NCBI GenBank assembly: GCA_964036275.1
Contig: OZ038435.1
Coordinates: 2,480,001 to 2,544,000 of the forward strand
Origin: Litoditis marina
Lineage: Eukaryota > Nematoda > Chromadorea > Rhabditida > Rhabditidae
DNA: 64,000 nucleotides
Direction: 5' to 3'
The notes below the pieces were generated by a model. The model was not told the DNA's origin. It was given only the letters and a program-made list of their open reading frames with translations, and ran no database searches. A program made the position numbers and the translations under genes. Below are positions 46,112-56,114 of the stretch, one piece after another; within the stretch, counting starts at the first letter, position 1, and every line of letters starts with the position of its first letter.

Positions 46112-48081
46112 TCATTTATATTCACCCACCCTCAATGTAGAAGACAGCGAAAAGAAAAAAATCATCCAACCAAACATAAAGACACAAGCGGTAATCTGTA
46201 AGGAAAATAATTTTGTTTGAGAAAAATAATGAATTAGTGAGTGATGATCATTGTAGAAGCCCTTTCCCTCCACTGTTATGCTCAAAGTAGGACAAATATG
46301 TGGACCAATTCCCAGACATCGGTCCTTCAAACTGCCATTGAAGAATGTATTGCAGTTTAAAGGTCTGAAGTGTTGGGATTGGCCCACATAATCGTCATTT
46401 TTCAACGCAGTTATTTATACCTGATACACGAGAAAAGGACACATCATGCAGTCATCGTTGTTTTTCACTGCATATATCATGCAGGCCGCACAAACGAGCA
46501 TTAAAACGAGTAGAACACACTGAAAAAAGTGAAACCTGGTGGCGGAGCAATCCTTTCCATCTCACGAGAAGTTCATACGAGTTTCTCATGATATACCTTA
46601 TTCATATGAGTTTCTCATGAGATACCTCATGAGCTACTCGTGAACTCTCAATGTTGTAGCATAGCAATCAATAGAATCTCATGAGAAGCTTATGCGAATA
46701 GCTCATGAGGTATCTCATGAAACCTTTGAGGGATTACTACGCCGCCTGGGCCAATAGATCATTGCAACAGTGGCAATGCGATCTATGGTCGTCGTTGATT
46801 GTTTTTCAGCAGAAGGAAGTTGTCGCCCTACATTTGTCACCTTTGAAACACCCCCGGGCCGAGTCGGGGTGCTATTCCCAACCTGAATCGGTCAAAAAGT
46901 AGCCCAATCGAGCTCGGGATAACATCCCAACCCGGCCCAGGATGTTTCATGCATATGACCCCAGATGAGAGACAAATAGATTAAAAACACGCAAACGAGC
47001 TGGCGACTTTTCAAAGACCACCTCTGACAAAGTTGGCCGTATGCTGTTCATGTCGGCGTTATATGTTCTATAGAACAAGACGCGGAAACAGAAAACTTCA
47101 CGTGGCAGGTTTGCAGATAATTGTGTGAAAAAGCAAAGCAGAGTAAGATCAAGGTTACAGGATGTTTCAACATAAGCACTGTTACATTCTCAAGGCATTG
47201 ATAGCGTTGACGAAGTAAATTAGAGATTACTTAACGAATTATGTAATTATTCAAAAAAATATGAGTAAATGAAATCAATGAGAGAAATTTCTCTGGATGA
47301 AGTAGCACACGGATGAAATAGCTCTGTCAAAAAGGCCGAAAACACTTTCACACAACACTCAATGATACAGGAGAATAATAAAGCTTGTGTTATTGTGTAT
47401 TGTTGAACACAATTCTTATAATTTTCAAAATATAAATGTCCTTACCGGAAAAGCTATGTATTTGACGCCTGAAACTGCAGCGAATACGACGTTGATAGCA
47501 GATCCCAACACGGAATACACGGAAATACATATCACGCGCACCTGCAGTATTTCAATTTTGCGATGAATATCATATTATTTCATTAATATAAGATTAATGT
47601 ATTTTAGTTACTATTTATAACCAATGAGGTATTTTCTCCAATTTCTCTTTGACTGATCAGTGTTGGACAAATCAGGCACTCTAGCAATCCCTCACACGAA
47701 CTTCTCATGGTTCATGAGGTGTTCATGAGATATTCATGAGAACCTCAAATGAGTTTCTCATGAGGTTGACTGGCTTGCTACGCCGCCACACGTGGTGGGA
47801 ATTGAAACTAGCAAATTCCGTGCGCACAGGTATACTGGAAGAAGAACGATTATGTGGTCCGATCCCAACACTTCAGTCCTTCGAACTGCAATACATTTTT
47901 CAATTGCAGTTTAAAGAACCGATGCGCAGGGATTGGTTCACATAATCGTCCTTCTTTAGTTCTGTTCGTTCTACGTTCGTTTCATGAAGAAGTACATTTC
48001 AAATCCACGTAACTGCTGGTAAACAGAATAAGCAAACTACAACTGACCATCATGGGCATACATCCACAGAAAAGAACGCCA
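46112..48081 (-). CDS. L-family small multipass protein, LAPTM4/DUF7027-like (unit 5)
   Basis: Exons 48,048-48,081 (GVLFCGCMPMM), 47,446-47,541 (VRVICISVYSVLGSAINVVF, ending KYIAFP), 46,421-46,519 (CVLLVLMLVCAACMIYAV) and 46,112-46,195 (ITACVFMFGWMIFFFSL, ending GEYK, stop TGA). Exon 1 has CGCMPMM instead of CGCWTMM and is closer to the unit-6 gene. Upstream of exon 1 an open stretch (NNRYLFYS) runs across the acceptor, so the true 5' end is uncertain. Confidence 0.65.
47841..47957. repeat. GGACGATTATG palindromic MITE
   Basis: Clean copy: GAAGAACGATTATGTGGTCC on the left, GGTTCACATAATCGTCCTTC on the right, with TTCAATTGCAGTTTAAAG near the centre. In intron 1 of the unit-5 L gene. Confidence 0.75.
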
Positions 48082-48214
48082 CTGTAAAATAAATATCTAT
48101 TATTTTGTAATGTGGATGTCGATACTTGAACGAGGGCGGTAGTGATTTCTGATTTTATGAGGTATCTCATGAGGAACATCTCACGAACTGCTGATTAGAT
48201 TCTATATGTTCACT

Positions 48215-48305
48215 AGTAGATAACCGCTCTGTGGATAAAAAGCGCTCTATGGATAGAAACCGCTCTATGGAGAGAAACCGCTCTATGGATAGAAACCGCT
48301 CTGGA
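48215..48305. repeat. Short minisatellite related to the unit-1 array
   Basis: Four to five copies of CGCTCTATGGATAGAAAC (about 20 bp). The core CGCTCTATGG also occurs in the 3.1-kb array at 6,330-9,440. It lies just upstream of exon 1 of the unit-5 L gene. Confidence 0.7.
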
Positions 48306-48309
48306 AATG

Positions 48310-48880
48310 CTAATCTTAGTACACAATGTTGATAACTCGAATATGTGAACTGACCGAATGATTGACAGTGGAGCGAAGGAAATTACACTTTTCTTCCCAT
48401 TTTAACTTAACTTGAGAATAACTGCATTTGTGCCCCCCATCTACTTACCCATGTGGTATTTTGACCCCCCCCCCCTCGGAGTACAGTTACAATAGAGGAA
48501 ATATTGAAATTTGAAGATGCTAACAATGAGTGGTGCGGAAATATCTGCTAAGAACGAGAAAGGGGATACATTCAAACGAAATTTGTTCAGGATACAACCC
48601 ACTCTTTCTCCATCACTGTCTCTGACACCACCTGGAATCAGAACAAATGATTTTTGTCAATAAGAATGCGATATCATACTGTATGCCCAACATTCTCTGT
48701 TTCTACACCACGACGCTATTCTTAATTCCAAATTGGCTACATTTTCTAACGGAAGAAAGCTAAGGTAAATTAAAATATCAGTGTTACAACATGGGAAAAG
48801 GAACCACTAAGAACTAAAGAAGGAATATGGGCAAGATTTAAAGAGCGCAGCTAAACTACAAATATGAATTGGCGGTAGGG
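48310..48880. other. No gene seen
   Basis: Contains a long C run at about 48,467-48,479 next to GTGGTATTTTG. Nothing recognisable otherwise. Confidence 0.4.
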
Positions 48881-48884
48881 TTGT

Positions 48885-49552
48885 TAGAATTGGAATTGGA
48901 ATTGGAATTGGAATTGATAGAATTGAGATAATCTTCCAAAAGAATTGCAATTCCAATTCTTCTTGTCTGTCGAAAAGAATTGGAATTGCAATTCCAATTC
49001 TTTTGTATGTCAAAAATAGTTGGAATTGCAATTCCAATTCTTTTGTATGTCAAAAAATTTCTGGAATTGCAATTCCAATTCTTTCGTATATCAGAAAAAC
49101 TGGAATTGGAATTGGAATTGACTTGATTTTCTCTCGGAATTGATTCAGAATTGATTTACAATTCCATGCTGATTTTTCTTTTTCATTATTTAATTACCAT
49201 TGTTCCTTATGTCTCTTGGGCAAGGGAACCAAAGTGAACATTGTTTCTTTTCGTTTTTTGAAAAAAAAAAACTGACATGAAGTTGGAAACACAGTCAATT
49301 CTAATCAATTCCAATCAATTCCAATCAATTCTAATGGAATTGGAATTGAAAATCTGAGATTTCGAGGAATTGATCGGAATTGGAATTGGAATTGAGCAGT
49401 TTTTGAAAATCTAAAAGAATTGGATTTGGAATTGAGTGGTTTTGAGAATTGCAAAAGAATTGGAATTGGAATTGAGTGGTTTTTGAGAAATGAAAAAGAA
49501 TTGGAATCGGAATTGACTTGATTTTTGGAATTGATTAACAACCCTAATTGGC
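48885..49552. repeat. GGAATT foldback satellite
   Basis: Runs of GGAATT/AATTCC in both orientations with a unique spacer in the middle (49,170-49,280). Bounded by AGGGTTGTTAGAATTGG on the left and AATTGATTAACAACCCTAAT on the right, so the ends are inverted. Open frames are by-products. Confidence 0.75.
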
Positions 49553-49836
49553 GGCGTGATGGTGCAAACGATATGTATCGATTAATGTGACCATAAACTG
49601 AAACTGCTCATATTTTGAGCCCATGGACTGAAGCCTAGACGCCCGAATCAGCAAGTAACGATGAGCCAGGTGCGCGGAATAAGAACTCGATAACTATAAT
49701 TTACGTTTTTAGCGGTTCTGAGTAACACAATTTGGCTAAAAGTATGGTCGCATTCTGAAGGTTTTGGAAAAGAACTCCATTCAAAACCAGTCAGAAATAA
49801 TAATAAAAAGTAAAGAGCTTCAGCAAACTCACCAAC

Positions 49837-49875
49837 CTAAGCGGATGAAGAGTTGGAATGGAGTGGACCTTCGCG
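49837..49875 (-). CDS. Q-like exon fragment (unit 6)
   Basis: AKVHSIPTLHPLR before a GTTGGTGAG donor lines up with EEIHFISTFRLPR before GTTGG in the second Q exon, in the same phase. The rest of the gene was not found. Weak on its own; supported by the conserved cassette order. Confidence 0.25.
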   Translation of the reverse strand, partial: REGPLHSNSSSA

Positions 49876-49879
49876 TTTT

Positions 49880-50688
49880 AATAAACTTTCTGACGCGTTT
49901 CGAGGATAAACTGGGAAATACTTGACCATCTTGACTGACCTGTCAAGGCTTCACGGTAGAAAACACGTTATTCATGTGGGTTCACGGTTTATATAGTTAC
50001 CTCATAAATTTCCAGGGATTGCCTAACGCGTTTCCAGCCAATACTGGGAAATATTAGACTGACGTGTCAAAATTTCTTGCGCTTGAAATAGCCCTTCTAA
50101 TTTATAGTTATGGTAAGCTCTCATATGAATTTTCAATGAGTGCTTGACGGGTTCTAATATTATATTTGCAAAAACTGAACTGGCATGCTGCAACTTTCCG
50201 ATAAGATATCTTTTCTCCATGACACACAGGCCAACTTGAGCAGTGGTTAGTCCTAATATAACTTTTTAGTTGGATGGTTTTGATAGGATACTTCAAATGA
50301 CAGAACTAATTTGTTCAAAATGATCAGTTCTGAACATAATAATATTGCGGAACGACAGTTATACTAGAAGTAAATTGAATAGTCATGTAAAGTTAGCATT
50401 CAAATGATGAATTATGCACTTTGTAGTTGGACGTTTCTCAATTCTGATGTGTTTAACATGTTTCACGTGGCTGTGCAATTGACTAACAGTGCCTGTGCTA
50501 CAGCACAACAGTACACAGTAACCTCTCGTCTTTCCGTGGGCGACGACTACAGCTTCCGCGAATTAAATGGTTCGGCCTTCTCTGCTGTAGAGCTCCTATG
50601 TGATTGGAATTTGAAAACAATTGAAAACAGAATAAGATTTGCCATGTACACTGTTTATTTACCATCACATGAACATCGCGAGAACCGA
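49880..50688. other. Region with an inverted copy of the M-upstream block
   Basis: No gene supported. Around 50,355-50,492 the plus strand carries the same 130-bp block (GAATAGTCATGTAAAGTTAG to GTGCAATTGACTAACAG) that lies on the minus strand at 51,426-51,560, so the two flank the unit-6 M gene as an inverted pair. A 110-codon plus-strand frame crosses it but does not resemble the paralogues. Confidence 0.45.
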
Positions 50689-51160
50689 TCAGTTACCATT
50701 CAGACGGGTTTTGATTCTGAAATAGAAAATCTGTAAAACTATTCTATTGAAGGATGCAGGGAACCAATTTTAACTATGACGATCACGTGATTTAATCCAC
50801 CACCTTTCCTCTACGCTGATATCAACGTTTTTGTTTAAACTATGTTTTCTGATCCTAGAATGGTTTTTTTTGTTCCAATTTCCTCTCATGATGTTTCATC
50901 ATTGTTATTTCATATTTTTATTTTCATTTCGACTCTTATTATTCCTCCGTCCCTCACGGAAAGAATTACAACTGGAGCTCTTCGGTGTTATAAGCTTCCT
51001 AGAAGTTGCAAACAGAGCGGTGACAGAAATAGGAAAATGTTAATATTATCGTTATCAGTTGCTCACCCGCACACCACCAAAGAAGGCCATAAACAGAAGA
51101 TGAAGTCCAGTAAGCAAAACCCTATGTAGCCCATCTTGAAGTAGGCAAGTTCATCTCTGT
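50689..51160 (-). CDS. M-family small single-TM protein (unit 6, diverged)
   Basis: TM exon 51,067-51,160 (DRDELAYFKMGYIGFCLL, ending PSLVVC) and last exon 50,689-50,716 (GIKTRLNGN, stop). The TM exon is again 94 nt with phases 1 and 2, and the tail keeps I-K-x-R-L-x-G. A possible upstream exon at about 51,405-51,434 is short and uncertain. Confidence 0.45.
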
Positions 51161-51179
51161 CTGCAATGAACCGTCGAAA

Positions 51180-51375
51180 TCTTTTAACGTGGTATTTCGT
51201 TAACGCTCTCAGCCAACCTTTAACTGTTAAGCGTGTTAACTCTTTTGTTAACCACTAAGTAACCCAAAATTTTTCCCAAAATTCTTTGTAAAAAGGGTTA
51301 CAAAGGGGTTAACAAAAGGGTTAATCCGGTTAATGGTTAATGGTTAACTGAGAGGGTTAACAAAGTACCGGGTTC
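51180..51375. repeat. GGTTAA foldback satellite
   Basis: GTTAACC/GGTTAA words in both directions: TAACCACTAAGTAACCC on the left, AAAGGGTTAACAAAAGGG on the right, with GTTAATGGTTAATGGTTAA. Same architecture as the GGTTCG, CTCGAA and GGAATT elements. Confidence 0.65.
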
Positions 51376-51559
51376 CTTGTGTAATCGGCTCAATAAACCT
51401 TCTTGACCACCTATGCGAACTTTTCTCACGGTCGACTATACTGCAAGTCAATTGTATTGTCACGTGAAATGACTTAAACACAGCAGAATCCAGTGCAATG
51501 AAAAAGTGCACGATGCCTTATAAGAATGCTAACTTAACGTGACTATTCAGTTTACTTAC

Positions 51560-52926
51560 ATTATAGTGCGATTGAGTGTGAATAGACGGTTTCTTACATT
51601 ATAAACATGATGGAATGCATAAATGATTCGAACTGAAAATTGATGTTTGAGCGGTAACTATTTGCGGTAGTCTTAGAAATGTTCCAACTTTAAATCCAGG
51701 ACAAAGCCGATATTCGCCAAATGCATGCATACATTTTATTCGTTTTAGGCTGAATATGATATATTGTATCGTTTCGGGAACCCATAGCATGAAGAGAACA
51801 TTGTAAACAGTGTCCGCTTTTTCTGTGTTGTTTTTGAACTGTCAGTTCAGAATGAAAAAAGTTCAGAAAGAAAGAAAGTGTTTGCAGAGGATTTTTTCTA
51901 GTTCGGTGAAAACACACGGTATTCTAGAGATTTGCCGCGAATGAAACTCGACCACATGTAGTTTGCATCTATTTCCCAACTGAACTTGGGCAGCTTGCCA
52001 ATGAAATTTCAAGGCAGTTATTGAACATGTTGAAATACTTCAAAAAAGAGAAACGAATGTAGAGGGTTCTTCCCCTTCGTTACAATTCGTATTCAAGGAA
52101 ACTTTCTGTAAAACATATGTCTTCTCTAAATAACAGTCTTCCAAAGTTTCTGGCACGCTGCCAACGCGTCCAGTTGGGACATGTGAGCACATGTACCATC
52201 CACTTTCTTTGGTCAGGTCAAAGTCGCTGTCCACGTGGTCCTTTTTCCATTTGTCAGCGAGTTTTCTGATATCGTTGCCCTCGACAGTCTGAAACATGAC
52301 AACTACAAGGCTTTTCATCTCAGAACAATTTGCGCCAATTTTCTGGCCAGCTACAAAAGCGAGATGGTATGCAGATCTTTGAGGCCACAGACATCTGCGT
52401 CTCTCTGGTCTGCACACTCACTCGTCAAGGTCACTACAAAAGTGGCTGGCCAATTGGCTGGGAATCGTCTGAGCTTCGCACTATGATCAATTGGCATCTT
52501 GCCAAGATTTTCGGATGACTATTACTTAGAGCAAACATAAGTTTTCTTGAAAAAGTTTCATTCACGTTTTCTTTTGGAACCAAACAGTAGCTAATAGAGA
52601 ACTGCAGTTAAAAAAAAAACTCCCAAGTGTTGAGAATTAGCTCGGAATATTCATTGGCTCGCTGTCGAGTCTCAGTGCTAATGACCAGAACTATATATCC
52701 TAACACGTCAGTCTCCTTGATTCACAATTTGCTCAGATCTCATAAGATTATCTCATGAGTAATATCACATCCCTATCCCGTGAGTATCAATCAACTGTTA
52801 CATTACAGCAACACGGTTGCGAACATTCGTGAGCTGTTCATAAATGTCTCATGAAAATATTTGCGTAAAATTATGATACGGTCACAAAAAGTGCTATGTT
52901 CTATGTCAGTTGTTCCAAAAGCGGTA
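51560..52926. other. Dispersed repeat fragments, no gene supported
   Basis: Holds a repeat with the phrase TGGCACGCTGCCAACGCGTC near 52,150, shared with 26,700-26,930 over about 250 bp, and a stretch at 52,327-52,480 related to 59,950-60,110. A minus-strand frame of about 125 codons runs here, but its frame is not kept in the copy at 26.8 kb. Confidence 0.4.
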
Positions 52927-52954
52927 GGATTCACCCACCTTCAATTCGTAAGCT

Positions 52955-54477
52955 TTATAGGCGGTAAAGCATCAATACAAACGCACCAATGCAAGACAAA
53001 ACCTGAAAAAGAACAGTGTTGTTATAGTTAGTACCATTCCCAGTGAGACCCACTGTCATCGTGCCAGTATTTGGAGGACCATATTATCTTAGAACAAACA
53101 TAAGTGTTCTGAGGAAATTTGTCATTCACGTGTTCTCATAAAAAGATTCGCAATTTATCGAAAAACTCCAAAGTGGTTAAAAATAGCCCGGAATATTCTT
53201 TGGCACGCTGTCAAGTCTCAGTAGGAATGCCCGGAACTCTATTTCTCTGTTTTTCTTCAAAAATCGAACACGCAACTACTATCCTTCACACTGATTGTGG
53301 AGAATAAAATTAAGGAAGGAGGTCATTTTGGTCAATTATCCACCCATATTGAGAACTAGTGATGAGTGAGTTCATTCGCAAAGCCATATGAGGTAAGGAT
53401 TGATCAAGCAGGCGTTGTTGGTTTTCACCGCAAATATCATACAGATCACAAAAATGATCATCAGAACAAGCAACGCACACTGAAAATAATGGATGAAAGC
53501 ACGCTGGGTCAGAATCGAAGCGGGTTCATGTGGAGCACCAGCCAAACGCTAACTCGTTCACCTGACGTGACCCTAAAGAATCTTCCATGTTTTTCAACAT
53601 TGAAAAATTATTTCTGAAAACAGACAGATATTTTCGAGTCTCACAGCAACCGTTTTCCGGTATGGGGAAAACTAAAATATGAGGTGATGCTTACCGAAAA
53701 CACCATTTTATAATCGATGCCTTGATACGCAGTAAATACGACGTCACATAATTTTGTTAGCAAAGCATACACCGACATCCATATCACGCGAGTCTGAAAT
53801 TAATGATTTTCCGAAAAAGTTTGAACAAAATCCACATAAGATTTGTATTGAAGCAAAACCCTCAATATGTGATGGTTCCAGTTGAAAACTTACGCTTAAG
53901 AGATAAATAATTTATTACGGAATCAGAACCAGTACAATTCGCATTAGAGGAACAAAGGTTGAATACCCATCCCTGTTTCAGACAATAACATGTTCTAATG
54001 ATTATTTAATTCAACTGGGACTCTAAAAAATGGTCCCTTGTATGAAAGCATGAAGAGACGTGAGCTAGCCGCTGTTTGTAATCTTCTGACAACAATTACT
54101 CATTGTACGAATGATAAATGCGCAAATGAGTTAAGCACGTGTGGGTAAAACTTCAGGTTCTAGTGCTATCTTCACTCCCCTATTGAGTTGATCGTTCATT
54201 AGAACATGTTATTGAAACTATTAGTCCATTCACCTCAAATACAATAATATAATGACATCTACATTTGTTTCTACACTTATTTACACTTATTCCCTACTTC
54301 TGTTCCGCTACGACACCGTCAGTTCAAGGTTCAATGTTCACGTTCACTGGTTCAGGCGAATACAGTTAAATAAAGTAGAAGCTATGAAAACAACAACGAA
54401 ATCAGTGATAAAACATAGAAAGAAAATACAAAATACAACCGACCATGAGGGACATACATCCACAGAAAATACAGCCA
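52955..54477 (-). pseudogene. L-family gene, probably inactive (unit 6)
   Basis: Exons recognisable: 54,444-54,477 (GCIFCGCMSLM), 53,695-53,793 (TRVIWMSVYALLTKLCDVVF), exon 3 from 53,479 down (CALLVLMIIFVICMIFAV, ending CLINPYLIW) and 52,955-53,002 (VLSCIGAFVLMLYRL, stop). Two faults: exon 3 has no GT donor where the others splice and runs to a stop at 53,372, and exon 4 hits an early stop, although a one-base shift would restore a family-like end (AYELKVGE). Read either as decay or as a three-exon truncated protein. Confidence 0.5.
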
Positions 54478-54487
54478 CTATAAAATG

Positions 54488-55160
54488 AATCGAGCGCAGC
54501 GCGGACCGCTGCGCAGATTAGTTTTTGTTCAGAGGTCTGCAGACATTCCAAAACAGTTTATTACATTTTTCTTCAAAGTACGTCGACCAATTTATTAGAT
54601 ATTTGCATGAATCACTAAAAGAGCAACACGTCTACAAGACATTAAGTTCACGTTCTAAGTGAAGTTTGTTGAGAGGAGTTAGAGGGCCAAACGTCTCGCA
54701 AAAATGGCTTCCGTGCTCGGCGGCGGAGGCGAAGGCGGCGGCGACAAAAGTGTCTGCCTCCTCAAATCTCGGCTTAGTTTCGCTCAAAATTAACTTATTC
54801 CAAAAATTCTCACATTGCTGAAAAGATATAAAAAAAGTTGAGGTATACGTATTTTTCAAGTATGTCTGCAATCTGAATATTACGTGTGAGAGGGCCGAAA
54901 ATGGTGTCGCAAAAAAATCATGGATAGACCGGTTTCGTGAAAAGAAAAATGAAAGAAGAGTTTGACGTGTAGTAGGAAGACGTTTTCCAATGAAGAACTC
55001 ATGACAGGCGGGTATAGCTTGGTTTTCACTCCTATTCACATGTCTGAATGGCGGATTGGATAAAAGCTCTATTCACGCACGGCGAACGAAGGTTCGATTC
55101 CTGCGTGGAGCACAAAAGTTGCTCTCACTTGAACGAGGTTACAACTACGCCAATCGTTAA
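54488..55160 (+). mobile_element. tRNA-related dispersed repeat, second copy
   Basis: Same element as 34,055-34,790: hairpin GCGCAGCG, CGGAC, CGCTGCGC, a GGCGGCGG-rich stretch, and a tRNA-like part at 55,044-55,112 with GGCGGATTGGATAAAAGC and GGTTCGATTCC. It begins within a few bases of L exon 1 of unit 6, so it sits in or near that gene's 5' region. Confidence 0.6.
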
Positions 55161-55164
55161 GTGA

Positions 55165-56090
55165 GATATAGTTCACACCATTCCTACTGAGACTCCTACA
55201 GTAACTTTACAAACTTTTCGAAGGCCGTTGTGAGGCCGAAAATTCACTTTATTAAAAATTCTCTCGTTAATTTACTGAACGTTAGAACGAGAATGAGGAG
55301 CAAAAATCATCAATTCTTTCCGATCTTCCGATTAAGTGAGATAAACGGCTTGGAAGTTTCGAAATCCTACTGTAGGAGTCTCAGTAAGAATGAAAAACAC
55401 TATAGATATCATCGTTTCGCGTACTGTCTGGTATGGAAGAGTGTGGAAGAGGAAGAGGTGGTATCCCATCAACGAAATACCACATCAGTTCAGGCAAAAA
55501 AACGACGAGGTTCCAATCCTCACAAGTCCGAACAAAGCGACAGAGTATAAAAGACAAAGACAGATACAAAAAATGGATGGTTAACTTTTGTCTATGAATA
55601 TTCAAATCTGAACTTTGACTTAACACTGTGCTACTTTGACAATAACCTCAAAATTTCGGATGACTAACAATCATACAACCTATATTCTAGAAATATTTTA
55701 CCCGTCCGGGGAATTGCACACATGTTGATGAACATTCGTTATTTGAGAGGACAATAAATCAATTTGTCGGTTTCGTTTCGAGCGGTCGCCAGCCAGGTGG
55801 CAGCAGGAAAGAGGCCGCGAAACGACCGGAACAAAATCGCGGAGAACCGTCCTCGTTCTGGAAAGAAGATTTATTTGTGAAATACCAAAAAAATGGTCCC
55901 AAAATACGTTTTGTCATTCTGGACTAATTCAGAAGTTCCTTATCTATCATCTATTACGCACATATATGATAGAAAACTGCAGCTAATTTGAATTATCACA
56001 TTATATTGGTATAGAATGAATTATATATTTGCTAGTCAAAAAGTACGGTACTAATGAAAAAACTTTCAAGGATTTAACACTTCTTATGTT
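55165..56090. other. Intergenic, inverted repeat, no gene supported
   Basis: ACTGAGACTCCTACAGTA near 55,180-55,200 recurs inverted at 55,367-55,386 (TACTGTAGGAGTCTCAGT). A plus-strand frame at 55,230-55,550 spans it but is not recognisable. Near 55,760-55,830 a GC-rich GGTCGCCAGCCAGG patch. Confidence 0.4.
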
Positions 56091-56095
56091 TCTCA

Positions 56096-56101
56096 TTTAT
56101 T
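56096..56101 (-). terminator. Likely poly(A) signal AATAAA
   Basis: AATAAA on the minus strand 14 bases past the stop codon of the Lys-rich gene. Confidence 0.5.
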
Positions 56102-56114
56102 ACCGATGTCAGTG

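Larger units (their letters stand above)
42975..48100. repeat. Cassette unit 5 (short type, Q part replaced)
   Basis: Third short cassette with M and L genes. It contains a local duplication of about 560 bp: sequence near 43,220-43,560 recurs from about 43,556 onward. Similarity to the other units stops just past L exon 1 near 48,100, where the Q block is expected. Confidence 0.8.
48101..54485. repeat. Unit 6: old, diverged cassette
   Basis: Little direct nucleotide identity to units 1-5, but the same minus-strand order is visible: a Q-like exon at 49,837, an M gene at 50,689-51,160 and an L gene at 52,955-54,477. Exon sizes and splice phases match. I infer an older duplication of the same cassette. 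Confidence 0.55.
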
